Notes under the pieces: generated by a model
The model's input: the letters and a program-made list of their open reading frames with translations, nothing else
Database searches by the model: none
What the model was told of the DNA's origin: nothing
From: Ochrobactrum sp. BTU1
GTDB lineage: Bacteria > Pseudomonadota > Alphaproteobacteria > Rhizobiales > Rhizobiaceae
Reading direction: 5' to 3'
Assembly (NCBI GenBank): GCA_018798825.1
Contig: CP076355.1
Location: 402,001 to 466,000, forward strand
DNA: 64,000 bases
Made by a program: the position numbers and the translations under genes
Shown: one piece after another, positions 16,693 to 25,847 of the stretch
How positions within the stretch are numbered: the stretch's first letter is position 1
How the letters are laid out: each line of letters starts with the position of its first letter

Positions 16693-17499
16693 GTGCCTGT
16701 AGTTGAAAATCTGAAACTGGCTGAAAAGCTGCGCAATGGCGAAGCGACGTTCGGCACAACATTCTACACCGGTTCGACGACAGCAATCGAGGTTGCTGGT
16801 AATTGGGGCTTGGATTTTGCCTTCATCGATGCTGAGCATACGCCCGTCAACGTCGATACCCATATTGAAAAGTTGGTGATGGCAGCGCTTCTTTCGGGGA
16901 TCGCACCGCTGGTTCGTGTTCGCGGTACTAATGAATGGGATATCCGCAAGTCGTTGGAAATCGGCGCCACCGGAATTATCGTTCCGCAGGTCAATACCGC
17001 AGAGCAGGCTCGTGCAATCGTTCGTGCGGCAAAATTCCCACCATACGGCCGTCGTGGTGGCGACGCTTCATGTCGTGCCGCGGGTTTTGCCGGACCGGGC
17101 TTCCAGTGGTCATCCTACATGGAACGCGAGAATGCCAACAAGCTCGTTATCCCGATGGCAGAAAGCTTCGAATTCTTCGATAATATCGATGAAATTCTTG
17201 ATGTCGAAGGCATTGATGTCATCAACTTCGGCCCAGCCGACTACTCGATTTCGCGCCGCATTTCGATCGACTATTCCATGTCGCATCCGGAAGTCGATGA
17301 GAAGTTGAGCGAGCTTATCGAAAAGTGTCATGCGCGCGACATCAAGGTCATGGCGCCATGCATTCCACCGGTTGCCGAGAGCGTAACTGCGCTCAAAAAG
17401 AAGGGCGTGGACATGATTATTATGGGTAATGACGTGATGTTCCTCAACGAAGGAAATCGTCGGGCGCGCGAAGCAATCGACGCCTCAGCCAAAGCGTAA
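16693..17499 (+). CDS. HpcH/HpaI-family (class II) aldolase
   Basis: 268 residues from a GTG start behind GGAGAGAGAG. These metal-dependent enzymes cleave 2-keto-3-deoxy acids or 4-hydroxy-2-oxo acids to pyruvate plus an aldehyde. Seen: FIDAEHTP with the catalytic His49, VRVRGTN with the substrate-binding Arg, PMAES with metal ligand Glu157 and FGPADYS with metal ligand Asp183. The usual GPADLS reads GPADYS here. The gene follows the importer and precedes an SDR; it could split a keto-deoxy sugar acid in this pathway. The exact substrate is unknown. Confidence 0.92.
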   Translation: MPVVENLKLAEKLRNGEATFGTTFYTGSTTAIEVAGNWGLDFAFIDAEHTPVNVDTHIEKLVMAALLSGIAPLVRVRGTNEWDIRKSLEIGATGIIVPQVNTAEQARAIVRAAKFPPYGRRGGDASCRAAGFAGPGFQWSSYMERENANKLVIPMAESFEFFDNIDEILDVEGIDVINFGPADYSISRRISIDYSMSHPEVDEKLSELIEKCHARDIKVMAPCIPPVAESVTALKKKGVDMIIMGNDVMFLNEGNRRAREAIDASAKA

Positions 17500-17520
17500 A
17501 ATCTGCAAGGAGAACCTACA

Positions 17521-18339
17521 ATGACTGATATTTTTAGTGTCAAAGACCGCGTTGCGGTTGTGACAGGCGGACTCGGGCAGCTTGGAACGCAGTTTTCAAA
17601 GTCGTTGGCCGAAGCAGGTGCGAAGGTGGCAATCTTCAGCCGTCGCCCATTCACGAAGCAGCAGATTGCTGAAAAGTTTCCCGGACTTGAAGATCGTATC
17701 CGCCTTTATGAGGCAAGTGTCACAGACAAGGCTGCCCTAGAAGCTGCAACCAAACAACTGATCGCTGATTGGGGCGTACCTCATGTACTCGTCAACAATG
17801 CGGGTATCGATTCAAAGCCAGACGGTTCGGCAGAGCAGAATGCGCCATTTGAAGTCTATCCGCAGAAATTCTGGGATGAGATTATCGATACCAATCTGAC
17901 CGGTGTTATGCTGACAAGTCAGGTTATCGGTAGCCACATGGCATCCGAAGGTCGCGGTTCAATCATCAATGTCGGTTCGATCTACGGTCTCGTTTCGCCA
18001 AACCAGGCGCTCTATGCCTATCGTGAAAAACGCGACGGCAAGCCGTTCATCAAAGCAATTTCCTATGCCGCTTCCAAGTCGGGACTTATCAATCTAACGC
18101 GCTATCTCGGCACCTATTGGGGTGAGAAGAACGTTCGGGTGAACCTGATTTCGTTCGGTGGTGTGAAGACTGCAAGCTTCGATAAAGAATTTATCGATGC
18201 GTTCCTTGATCGCGTACCAATGCGCCGCCAGGCTGAGATCAATGAATATAACGGTATCATCCGCTTCCTCGCATCCGACGCTTCGTCTTACATGACGGGT
18301 TCGAATGTCGTTGTGGACGGCGGCTTTACTGCTTGGTAA
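17521..18339 (+). CDS. Short-chain dehydrogenase/reductase
   Basis: 272 residues, classical SDR. NAD(P)-binding TGGLGQLG (16-23), NNAG, and the catalytic Ser (VGSIYG), Tyr and Lys (SYAASKSG) are all visible. An unusual insert between the Ser and the Tyr (YAYREKRDGKPFIKAI) lengthens the active-site loop compared with most family members. It starts 21 bases after the aldolase with GGAGAA. The likely job is oxidising a sugar or sugar-acid hydroxyl ahead of the aldolase or isomerase; this rests on context. Confidence 0.92.
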   Translation: MTDIFSVKDRVAVVTGGLGQLGTQFSKSLAEAGAKVAIFSRRPFTKQQIAEKFPGLEDRIRLYEASVTDKAALEAATKQLIADWGVPHVLVNNAGIDSKPDGSAEQNAPFEVYPQKFWDEIIDTNLTGVMLTSQVIGSHMASEGRGSIINVGSIYGLVSPNQALYAYREKRDGKPFIKAISYAASKSGLINLTRYLGTYWGEKNVRVNLISFGGVKTASFDKEFIDAFLDRVPMRRQAEINEYNGIIRFLASDASSYMTGSNVVVDGGFTAW

Positions 18340-18385
18340 AGCTCGATATTACCGAGTAGGAAGAGGCTGAAACCAGAACCTGATT

Positions 18386-18403
18386 ATGTCAAAACCTTGA
18401 CAT
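18386..18403. promoter_or_regulatory. Inverted repeat ATGTCAA-N4-TTGACAT upstream of the GntR gene
   Basis: Perfect 7-bp arms around AACC. The right arm supplies TTGACA (18397-18402), a perfect -35. It may be a second, differently oriented recognition site of the same regulator, or a coincidence of the promoter. Confidence 0.45.
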
Positions 18404-18435
18404 GAAATGCGAATTTACATATGACATATGTCATA
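18397..18435 (+). promoter_or_regulatory. Promoter plus operator of the GntR/isomerase/kinase operon
   Basis: -35 TTGACA at 18397-18402, a 17-base spacer and -10 TATGAC at 18420-18425. The -10 is the left arm of the perfect 16-bp palindrome TATGACATATGTCATA (18420-18435). A dimeric repressor bound here would cover the -10, so autorepression by the GntR protein 48 bases downstream is very likely. The arms match the site at 13443-13458. Confidence 0.75.
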
Positions 18436-18482
18436 ACTCTAATGTAAATAAAACGCGATAATCGCGGCTTCGGAGCGGTAAA

Positions 18483-19235
18483 ATGGTGATTGGTTCAGTT
18501 TCCCCTCATGTCGATCGCGGCAAGTTGCATATGCATATTGTTGCCGCGATAGAGGCACGCATTCTTTCTGGTGAGCTTCAGGTGGGAGAACGTCTGCCTT
18601 CTGAGGCCGAAATTGGCAGGACATTCGGTGTTAGCACGCGATCTGTGCGCGAAGCCATGCAGGTTCTTGAAACCAAAGGGCTGGTGCGGCGTCGCCATGG
18701 TGAAAGAGCGGAAGTTGTCCGGGATGATGTCAGCGAGTTCATGGACTCACTGGTATCGTCAGTTGGATCGCTTTTTGCGCGAGACTCGTCTTATCTCGTT
18801 CAGGCCATGGATGTGCGTCGCCTGATCGAAGTGGACGTTGCGGGGCGTCTCGCCTCTGGCGAGGGAGAGCTGCGTGATGGAGTAACTGCAGCCCTCGATG
18901 TCATGCGGAAGTCTGCCGATGATAACGATTTTTCGCGTTTCGCCGAAGGCGACGCGGCTTTCCATCGGGCTTTGGTGCAATCTTTGGGCAATGAGATTTT
19001 AACGTCACTGCACGGCAATCTTCATTCGCTCATCTCAGAGGTCATCAAAGTATCGAGCCGAGTTCCGAGCAAGAAACTGAGTGCGGGGCTGGCCGAGCAT
19101 GAGAATATTTACGGGCTGATTGCAGCGGGTAATGCCAGCGATGCGCGCGAAGCGATGCGCGAACACATCACCAATAGTACGGCTTATCTCGAACAGGCGA
19201 TCAGGCAATCCAGAAGCAGGCCTGAAACGGGCTAA
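18483..19235 (+). CDS. GntR-family (FadR/FCD subfamily) transcriptional regulator
   Basis: 250 residues. N-terminal winged helix: ILSGELQVGERLPSEAEIGRTFGVSTRSVREAMQVLETKGLVRRR. The C-terminal FCD domain has LIEVDVAGRLASG, FAEGDAAFHRALVQSLGN (the metal/ligand-binding Asp and His) and the final AREAMREHITNS. It lies inside the sugar cluster and is followed at short spacing by the RraA-like, isomerase and kinase genes. Its own promoter overlaps a perfect TATGACATATGTCATA palindrome, and the importer promoter carries the same arms, so it most likely represses both units until an intermediate binds the FCD pocket. Confidence 0.94.
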   Translation: MVIGSVSPHVDRGKLHMHIVAAIEARILSGELQVGERLPSEAEIGRTFGVSTRSVREAMQVLETKGLVRRRHGERAEVVRDDVSEFMDSLVSSVGSLFARDSSYLVQAMDVRRLIEVDVAGRLASGEGELRDGVTAALDVMRKSADDNDFSRFAEGDAAFHRALVQSLGNEILTSLHGNLHSLISEVIKVSSRVPSKKLSAGLAEHENIYGLIAAGNASDAREAMREHITNSTAYLEQAIRQSRSRPETG

Positions 19236-19252
19236 AACGGAAGAGCAATACA

Positions 19253-19930
19253 ATGAGCAGCTATGATTATTCGCGCGTCAATTGGGATGCCATCAATCGC
19301 CTGTCGCGCTGGTATTCGGGCGATATTCAGGATGTCATGGACAAGCATGGCTTTTATGGGTTTCTGCAGGGGCTGAGCCTGCAAAGTGTATTGAAGCCTG
19401 GGCAGGTGATCTGCGGTCCAGTCCATACGGTTCTCTATGAAAAAAGCACGCGAACCGGCCAGCCGCAGGATGTCTATCACGGCACAATCGACAATGTCGT
19501 CGAGGGCGGCATTCTGCTGGTGGACGCATCCTGTGCTGAAGGTTCTGGCACTGGCGAGCTGATGTCGACTGGTGCAAAAACTGCCGGTGCTGCTGCGACA
19601 ATCGTCAATGGTACGGTGCGCGATATTGCAGAAGTGAAGAAGCTCGATTACCCGCTTTTTGCGCGTGGCGTTAGCCCGGTCGGGGTTTCTGGACGTATGG
19701 AGCCGACTAAGTCGCAAGTCGAGTTGAACATCAATGGTGTTCGTGTGCGCCCTGGCGATGTGATTTTCGCTGATATTTCGGGTGTAGTGGTTATTCCTGA
19801 AGAACTGGTTGCCGTTATCGCCGACGATGCAGATGCCAATGGTGATGGTGAAATCCAATGCCGAGAACGTATTTTGTCTGGTGAGAAGTTGCAAAGCGTC
19901 TGGCCTTTGGGCTCAACCGGGCCTGTCTGA
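19253..19930 (+). CDS. RraA-like / HMG-CHA aldolase-family protein
   Basis: 225 residues. The fold is shared by the RNase E inhibitor RraA and by class II 4-hydroxy-4-methyl-2-oxoglutarate aldolases and oxaloacetate decarboxylases. The diagnostic NGTVRDIAEV contains the Arg123-Asp124 pair that binds substrate and metal in the aldolases, and GDVIFADISGVVVIPEELV is the typical C-terminal part. It stands 17 bases after the GntR gene. In this catabolic operon an aldolase, decarboxylase or sugar-acid hydro-lyase role is more likely than RNA-degradosome control. Confidence 0.88.
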   Translation: MSSYDYSRVNWDAINRLSRWYSGDIQDVMDKHGFYGFLQGLSLQSVLKPGQVICGPVHTVLYEKSTRTGQPQDVYHGTIDNVVEGGILLVDASCAEGSGTGELMSTGAKTAGAAATIVNGTVRDIAEVKKLDYPLFARGVSPVGVSGRMEPTKSQVELNINGVRVRPGDVIFADISGVVVIPEELVAVIADDADANGDGEIQCRERILSGEKLQSVWPLGSTGPV

Positions 19931-19985
19931 TGAGCAGTTGAACTGCTCGTAGAGGACAAGCATTGGTTCTGGAGGAGACGACCAC

Positions 19986-21605
19986 ATGCAGGATATCATT
20001 CTCGTCGCCAATGGCGACTTGCGTGAAAGCGCGAATATTCAATGCTGGCCTGAACAGGCCAATATGGAAAGCCGTCTCATTGCGGCAATCGAGAAACTTG
20101 GCAGGAAAGCGGTACGCGGATATGGTATCGATCCAAAAACCGGCCACGGTTTCATTACAACGCAAAAGCAAGGCATTGAGGCTTTCTCAAAGATCAATCG
20201 CGATGCACCACTGATTGTTGCGGAAGCGGTCTGGCAATATTCCCAGAATATTCTTGCAGGCCTCATCGCTCATCGTGGTCCGATCCTGACAGTCGCTAAC
20301 TGGTCGGGAACCTATCCCGGCCTCGTTGGCCTGCTCAATCTTAACGGCTCGCTGACAAAGGCGGGCGTTGAATATGCTTCGCTTTGGAGTGAGGATTTCA
20401 CCGATCAGTGGTTTCTGAACAAGCTCAATGAGTGGCTGAAAACAGGTAACGTTACTTCACATGATACATCTCATGTGAAGTCGTTTAACCATGCGACAGT
20501 GCCGGTGCATCTTGTTGAGCAAGCTTCGCACATTGCAAAAGACCTTCTCGAGAACAGATCCATCATGGGCATTTTCGATGAGGGGTGCATGGGAATGTAT
20601 AATGCGATCATTCCCGATGAACTATTGTTTCCATTAGGTGTTTTCAAAGAACGCCTCTCGCAGTCGGCACTCTATCATGCTGCGATCAATGTTTCTCAGG
20701 AGGACGCTTGGCAAGCCTATCAATGGCTGCTTGATGCTGGAATGACTTTTCATCTTGGCAAAGATGAAGCGCAGGAATTGACGGAAGCACAGGTGCTTGG
20801 TCAGTGCCAGACCTATATCGCTGCCGTACGTATGGCAGAGCAGTTTGGATGTGAGACGATTGGTATCCAGTATCAGCAAGGCTTGAAAGATCTGCTTCCC
20901 GCCTCCGACCTCGTTGAAGGACTTCTTAATAACGAGGATCGCCCGCCTGTGCGTAACGCACAAGGAGAGATCATCCGTGAAGGTAAGGCCGTAGTTCATT
21001 TCAATGAAGTGGATGAATGTGCGGGCCTTGATGCTTTGATGATCAATCGCCTGCATCGCGCGCTTGGTGAGCCGGTTGAGACCACACTTCATGATCTGCG
21101 TTGGGGTGATGTGGATCGAGGCGGGACGACGGATGAATATGTCTGGGTGTTTGAGATTTCAGGTGCAGCACCGTCTGCTCATCATGAGGGTGGCTATCGA
21201 GGATCGGATTCTGTACGGCAGCCTCCGATGTTCTTTGGTAAAGGCGGCGGCACCCTTCGTGGTATAGCCAAGCCCGGTGAGCTGGTCTGGTCGCGCATAT
21301 ATGTGGAAGATGGGCGGCTTAAAATGGATATCGGACGCGGAAAGGCGGTGTCGCTTTCACCTCAGGAAACTGAGAGACGCTGGAATCTCACCAATCGAGA
21401 ATGGCCGATGATGCACGGTGTGCTCTATGGCGTCACCCGTGATCAGATGATGGCACGTCATAAGGCCAACCATATACAGGTTGTCTATTCGCGTGATGTT
21501 TCTGCGGCAGACGATGCAATGCTGGCCAAAGCAAGTCTCGCACACCAGCTGGGCATTGAAGTTCATCTTTGCGGGTCGCGCGCCAACGGTGCGCCATTGC
21601 AATAG
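19986..21605 (+). CDS. L-fucose/D-arabinose isomerase-like protein
   Basis: 539 residues. The layout resembles the FucI/AraA ketol-isomerase fold: the N-terminal domain with [21 protein letters not shown], a middle domain, and [17 protein letters not shown], whose acidic residues could be the metal ligands, followed by C-terminal MMHGVLYG with a candidate catalytic His. Similarity to classical FucI is loose by eye, so this may be a diverged subfamily. The next gene is a D-ribulokinase-type kinase, suggesting aldose to ketose (for example D-arabinose to D-ribulose), then phosphorylation. A GGAGGA site precedes the ATG. Confidence 0.72.
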   Translation: MQDIILVANGDLRESANIQCWPEQANMESRLIAAIEKLGRKAVRGYGIDPKTGHGFITTQKQGIEAFSKINRDAPLIVAEAVWQYSQNILAGLIAHRGPILTVANWSGTYPGLVGLLNLNGSLTKAGVEYASLWSEDFTDQWFLNKLNEWLKTGNVTSHDTSHVKSFNHATVPVHLVEQASHIAKDLLENRSIMGIFDEGCMGMYNAIIPDELLFPLGVFKERLSQSALYHAAINVSQEDAWQAYQWLLDAGMTFHLGKDEAQELTEAQVLGQCQTYIAAVRMAEQFGCETIGIQYQQGLKDLLPASDLVEGLLNNEDRPPVRNAQGEIIREGKAVVHFNEVDECAGLDALMINRLHRALGEPVETTLHDLRWGDVDRGGTTDEYVWVFEISGAAPSAHHEGGYRGSDSVRQPPMFFGKGGGTLRGIAKPGELVWSRIYVEDGRLKMDIGRGKAVSLSPQETERRWNLTNREWPMMHGVLYGVTRDQMMARHKANHIQVVYSRDVSAADDAMLAKASLAHQLGIEVHLCGSRANGAPLQ

Positions 21606-21703
21606 AACAGAAAAAACCGGTTCCGATTTTCTAGCCGATGTTGTAGCCAAGACGCTGCAAGGAGCGCCCATTTGGCGCACCTAGCCTGCATGGGAGGCAT
21701 AAG

Positions 21704-23332
21704 TTGGACGTATTTCTGGGTGTTGATGTCGGTACGGGCAGTGCGCGGGCAGGGCTGTTTACACGCGATGGAGAGTTGCTGGCGAGTGCCAAGCAAAATA
21801 TCCGCATGTGGAAGCAGGGTTCGGATATTGTCGAGCAATCCTCGGACGATATCTGGCAGGCCGTTTGCAGCTCAGTGGCAGCAGCATTAGAGCTGGCAAA
21901 TGTCGCCCCGGAATCCGTCAAAGGCATCGGCTTTGATGCGACGTGTTCGCTGGTCATTCTCGACAAAAACGGCAATCCATTGCCTGCGAGCCCTGCGGGT
22001 GACGCAGAGCGAAACATCATCGTATGGATGGATCATCGCGCCCGCGAACAAGCTGAACGTATCAATGCGACGGCCAATCCCGTTTTGCGATATGTCGGGG
22101 GGCGCATTTCCCCAGAAATGGAAACGCCGAAGCTGCTTTGGTTGAAGGAAAACAACCCTGATACGTTCAACGCCGCCGGTCTCTTCTTCGACTTGCCCGA
22201 TTATCTGACCTATCGTGCAACCGGTAGCCACTCGCGCTCGCTTTGCACGGTGGTTTGCAAATGGACTTATCTTGGCCACGAAAAGCGATGGGATGAGGAT
22301 TACTTCCGCACCATTGGCCTCGGTGTGCTGGCCGATGAAGGTTTTGCCCGTATTGGAACCGACATTGTTGATATCGCCACCCCATTGGCTCAGGGATTGA
22401 CTGAGCAGGCTGCAAAAGAGCTGGGTCTTGTACCCGGTACGGCGGTCGGTGCGTCGCTCATCGATGCACATGCCGGCGGTGTCGGCACTATCGCGGGAAG
22501 TGCGGATGAGAACAGCGCCGTCGATATGCGGTCCAGGTTGGCACTAATTATCGGCACATCTGCCTGCACGATGAGTGTTACCCAGAAACCTGCATTTGTG
22601 GATGGTGTCTGGGGGCCTTACTTGGGAGCCATGATGCCCGGCCTCTGGCTTAATGAAGGCGGGCAGTCGGCATTTGGTGCTGCGACTGATTATCTGGTCG
22701 GTATGCATCCCTATAAGACTGAGGCTGAGAAGGAAGCGGCAGCCAAAGGCCTGTCACTTCTCGACTACCTTGAGCAGCTGGCCATTGATGCGACAGGTGA
22801 GTTTTCAAAGACAGCGCTTCTGGCAAAGGGGCTTCACGTTGTGCCGGAGTTTCTGGGCAACCGCGCGCCAGACGCCGATCCTGATGCGACCGGTACCATA
22901 ACGGGCATCAAGCTCGATGCATCGCGAGAAAATCTGGTTTGTCTGTTCGTTGCGGGTCTTTGTGGTCTGGCCTATGGCACGGCGGATATTGTTGATGCAC
23001 TGACTGCCAAAAATATTCCCATCCGTACAATAATCGTGAGTGGTGGTGCTGCGCGCAGTCCGCTCATGCGTCGGATATTGGCTGATGCGACAGGGCTGGA
23101 AGTATCCTTGCCGTCTTCTGCCGAGCCTGTTCTTCTTGGCTCAGGGATCGCGGGCGCTAGCGCTTTTGAGAAAACGGATCTCGCTCAGATTGCTGCCAGC
23201 ATGAGCGCAATTGCTGAAACGATTGCGCCGCAGAAAGGTTTGGTCAGCGAGTTCCATGCTGCGAAACGCGATATCTACAAAGATCTGAAGCGCAGCGAGC
23301 GTGCCGCGCGTGTGTTGATGCAGAGGTTTTAA
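21704..23332 (+). CDS. FGGY-family carbohydrate kinase, D-ribulokinase type
   Basis: 542 residues from a TTG start behind GGGAGG. N-terminal ATP-binding FLGVDVGTGSARAGLF, then DATCSLVILDKNG: the TCSLV motif (80-84) is characteristic of the D-ribulokinase branch (human FGGY, yeast YDR109C). SLIDAHAGGVG carries the catalytic Asp, and IIVSGGAARSPLMRRILAD is the FGGY C-terminal signature. It phosphorylates a ketopentose, probably D-ribulose to D-ribulose 5-phosphate, which enters the pentose phosphate pathway. It closes the operon, 98 bases after the isomerase gene. Confidence 0.92.
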   Translation: MDVFLGVDVGTGSARAGLFTRDGELLASAKQNIRMWKQGSDIVEQSSDDIWQAVCSSVAAALELANVAPESVKGIGFDATCSLVILDKNGNPLPASPAGDAERNIIVWMDHRAREQAERINATANPVLRYVGGRISPEMETPKLLWLKENNPDTFNAAGLFFDLPDYLTYRATGSHSRSLCTVVCKWTYLGHEKRWDEDYFRTIGLGVLADEGFARIGTDIVDIATPLAQGLTEQAAKELGLVPGTAVGASLIDAHAGGVGTIAGSADENSAVDMRSRLALIIGTSACTMSVTQKPAFVDGVWGPYLGAMMPGLWLNEGGQSAFGAATDYLVGMHPYKTEAEKEAAAKGLSLLDYLEQLAIDATGEFSKTALLAKGLHVVPEFLGNRAPDADPDATGTITGIKLDASRENLVCLFVAGLCGLAYGTADIVDALTAKNIPIRTIIVSGGAARSPLMRRILADATGLEVSLPSSAEPVLLGSGIAGASAFEKTDLAQIAASMSAIAETIAPQKGLVSEFHAAKRDIYKDLKRSERAARVLMQRF

Positions 23333-23382
23333 TGCATTTCCAGCAAAATTGCGAAGCAGTTTGCGTGGGATATAGTGGTTCC
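23333..23382. repeat. Intergenic repeat remnant, second copy
   Basis: Starting right at the kinase stop, the sequence GCATTTCCAGCAAAATTGCG followed by AAGCAGTT matches the reverse strand of 4327-4360 with about three differences. Confidence 0.5.
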
Positions 23383-23411
23383 AATCACTCGGTCTCAACT
23401 AGAGATGCACT

Positions 23412-23433
23412 AAGCGGGTTTATTTACCCGCTT
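23412..23433. terminator. Bidirectional terminator between kinase and photolyase genes
   Basis: Arms AAGCGGGT and ACCCGCTT, 8 bp with a 6-base loop, T/A-rich on both sides. The photolyase stop codon (23420-23422) sits in the loop. Confidence 0.75.
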
Positions 23434-24808
23434 TGGGTGCCTTGAAAACGGGAAGCGGGTAAGTTTTGCCAAGAACGATGCCCGCTTTCTGCAACACGTC
23501 TTCCGGTGCAGCATAGGGTTTATGGATCCAACGATCCGGCAATGCGGCGATTTCCGGCACCCATTCGCGCACATATCCGCCGCGGGTATCGAATTTGTCG
23601 CCTTGTAATACAGGATTGAACACGCGGAAATAAGGTGCCGCGTCCATGCCGCAACCGGCAACCCATTGCCAGCTCCCTGGATTGCTTGCGATATCTGCAT
23701 CCACCAGCGTATCCCAGAACCATTTTTCGCCGTCGCGCCAATCGACCTGCATGTTTTTGCTTAGGACTGACGCTACCAGCATCCGCACGCGGTTATGCAT
23801 CCAGCCAGTAGCCCAGAGTTGACGCATCCCGGCATCAATCATTGGAACGCCGGTATTACCCTTTTTCCAGGCTTCGAACGCTTGTGGATTGCTCTGCCAC
23901 TGAACGTCAGCCAGCGTATCGCGCATATCATTTTCAGCGATGTCCGGACGATAGTAGAGCTGGTGATAATGAAAATCGCGCCAGATCAGTTCGGAGAGAA
24001 ATTTTTCACCGCCGGTCTGTGTGTTCGGATGTTCATCCATTAGCGAAAGCGTGGCGTACCATGCCTGTCTTGGGCTGATTTCACCAAAGCGCAGATGCGG
24101 CGAAAGCTTGGATGTGCCTTCGACATCCGGACGATCACGATCGCCGGCATAATTGCGGATGGTCTCATCGAAGAAATGATATAACTGATCAATGGCAGCC
24201 GCTTCGCCTATCTCCCACAGGCCATTCATCTTTTTTGACCAGAAAGGCTGCTTGTAAGCTTCGCTTGCAGGCTTGTCCTTTAGGATTGATGGTTCGGCTC
24301 TCCAGTCGGACGAGGAGAGCGGTCGGGTTACTCCCTGCTGACGCAGCGTTTTGGCATAGGGTGTAAAGACTTGATAAGGACCGCCGCTGCCGGTTTTGAT
24401 CTCCCAAGGCTCAGCCAGAAGATTGCCGGCAAAGGACTCCACATTCAGTCCCTTGTCTTTCAATGTGGATTTGACGACTGCATCGACATCACGCTCCTGC
24501 GGCGCATAACGCCGGTTCCAAAACACTGTATCGAAGCCGTTTTCTTCAATCAGACCCTCAATGATATCGAGTGCATCGCCGCGTGCCACCAGCACCTCGA
24601 CACTGCGTTCGTTGAGGCTTTTTTTGAGTGAACTGAGGCTCTGTTCCAGCCACCAGATCACGGCACCCCCGGGTGCGCGCAATTGCGGATTGGTTTCATG
24701 CACATAAAGCGCTGTGATCTTGCCGCCCAGCTTAACGGCGGCTTGAAGGGCAGGATTGTCGGCAAGGCGCAGATCGTTACGCAACCAGACAAGCGCATTC
24801 GCAGTCAT
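23420..24808 (-). CDS. phr: Deoxyribodipyrimidine photolyase (CPD class I)
   Basis: 462 residues. It repairs cyclobutane pyrimidine dimers in DNA with blue light, using FADH and an antenna pigment. The N-terminal antenna domain starts LVWLRNDLRLADNPAL. The FAD-binding C-terminal half shows TSKLSPHLRFGEISPRQ, WRDFHYHQLYY, MRQLWATGWMHNRVRM and DADIASNPGSWQWVAG, all classic class I motifs. It ends a three-gene minus-strand operon with a CFA-like methyltransferase and a DUF1295 protein. In Rhodobacter, photolyase and CFA synthase genes belong to the RpoE/ChrR singlet-oxygen response, and here rpoE-chrR lies 8 kb away. Confidence 0.97.
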   Translation of the reverse strand: MTANALVWLRNDLRLADNPALQAAVKLGGKITALYVHETNPQLRAPGGAVIWWLEQSLSSLKKSLNERSVEVLVARGDALDIIEGLIEENGFDTVFWNRRYAPQERDVDAVVKSTLKDKGLNVESFAGNLLAEPWEIKTGSGGPYQVFTPYAKTLRQQGVTRPLSSSDWRAEPSILKDKPASEAYKQPFWSKKMNGLWEIGEAAAIDQLYHFFDETIRNYAGDRDRPDVEGTSKLSPHLRFGEISPRQAWYATLSLMDEHPNTQTGGEKFLSELIWRDFHYHQLYYRPDIAENDMRDTLADVQWQSNPQAFEAWKKGNTGVPMIDAGMRQLWATGWMHNRVRMLVASVLSKNMQVDWRDGEKWFWDTLVDADIASNPGSWQWVAGCGMDAAPYFRVFNPVLQGDKFDTRGGYVREWVPEIAALPDRWIHKPYAAPEDVLQKAGIVLGKTYPLPVFKAPKAGK

Positions 24809-24818
24809 TGAATGATCC

Positions 24819-25847
24819 TTATTTGACGGGCTTTAAGAGGTAGTGTCCGACGCCCCAGACGTCACCATTTTCGTGGCCAAATAATCCGGCAGTTGCCAGA
24901 AAGAACAGCCGCCAGCGGCGTTCCCAAAGAATGGCATCCTGCGCGTAGACCTGTTGCAGAATTGGCCTTATCTGATCAATCGAATTGTCGAAATTGTTCA
25001 GCCAATCCAAAGCTGTTTGCTGATAATGGCGTCCAGACCAGCGCCAATCCTGCTCTACGGTGAAAATATCGTCGAAGCGATGCGGCAGGTCGAAGGCAGG
25101 CATAATGCCGCCAGTGAAGAAATGATGTGCGATCCAATCGGCCGGATTTTTATGGTTGAAGCGATAGGAACGATCGCGATGAGTGAAGACATGAATGAAC
25201 AATCGTCCATCTGCATGAAGCCATCCGCGTACGCGTTCAAATAAAGATTGCCAGTTCGACATATGTTCAAACATTTCCACCGAAGCCACGCGATCAAAGC
25301 GCTGGTCGATGGAAAAATCGTTCATATCGGCGGTGATAACTGTGAGGTTTTTAAGACCAAGGGTTGCGGCGCGTGCTTCGATATAGGCGCGCTGCGAGGC
25401 GGAGTTTGAAACGGAGACGATCCGCGCGTTGGGAAAATTTTCAGCGAGATAGAGCGACAATGAGCCCCAGCCACAACCAAGCTCCAGAATGTCCATTCCA
25501 TCGCTGATATCGGCATGGCGCACAGTTTCGCTGAGCGCATAGGTTTCCGCCACTTCAAGTGTTGTCTTCTGGTCTGGATAAAAACAGCAGGAATATTTGC
25601 GTTGCGGACCCAGTGCCAACTCAAAAAACTGCGGCGGCAGTTCGTAATGCTGGCGGTTGGCATCATCCGTATGGGTGGCGACCGGAAAATCCTTCATGGT
25701 TTTCAGGAAATCCAGCTCGATCTGTTCAGATGTTCCTGCCAGTCGGCGCTTGGTTCGGGCGCAAAGATAATCGATACCCGCAAGTGTGATGGTATCGCTC
25801 AGAGGAACGCGCTCTGCAGCATTGATTGCATATGCCAGCATATTCAT
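24819..25847 (-). CDS. CFA-synthase-like SAM-dependent methyltransferase
   Basis: 342 residues. The SAM site ILELGCGWGSLSLYLAE lies near residue 120, with HYELPPQFFELALGPQRKYSCC before it and VASVEMFEHMSNW after it. It is shorter than true cyclopropane synthases and closest in pattern to the coclaurine-N-methyltransferase-like branch of the family. The target may be an unsaturated acyl chain or another lipid. Its ATG overlaps the end of the DUF1295 gene, and the photolyase gene follows after 10 bases. A second, longer CFA synthase is encoded at 28992. Confidence 0.9.
   Translation of the reverse strand: MNMLAYAINAAERVPLSDTITLAGIDYLCARTKRRLAGTSEQIELDFLKTMKDFPVATHTDDANRQHYELPPQFFELALGPQRKYSCCFYPDQKTTLEVAETYALSETVRHADISDGMDILELGCGWGSLSLYLAENFPNARIVSVSNSASQRAYIEARAATLGLKNLTVITADMNDFSIDQRFDRVASVEMFEHMSNWQSLFERVRGWLHADGRLFIHVFTHRDRSYRFNHKNPADWIAHHFFTGGIMPAFDLPHRFDDIFTVEQDWRWSGRHYQQTALDWLNNFDNSIDQIRPILQQVYAQDAILWERRWRLFFLATAGLFGHENGDVWGVGHYLLKPVK

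Noticed and set aside
19232..19894. 220-residue open frame opposite the RraA-like gene
   Set aside because: Shadow of a conserved gene with clear motifs on the plus strand; no motif of its own.
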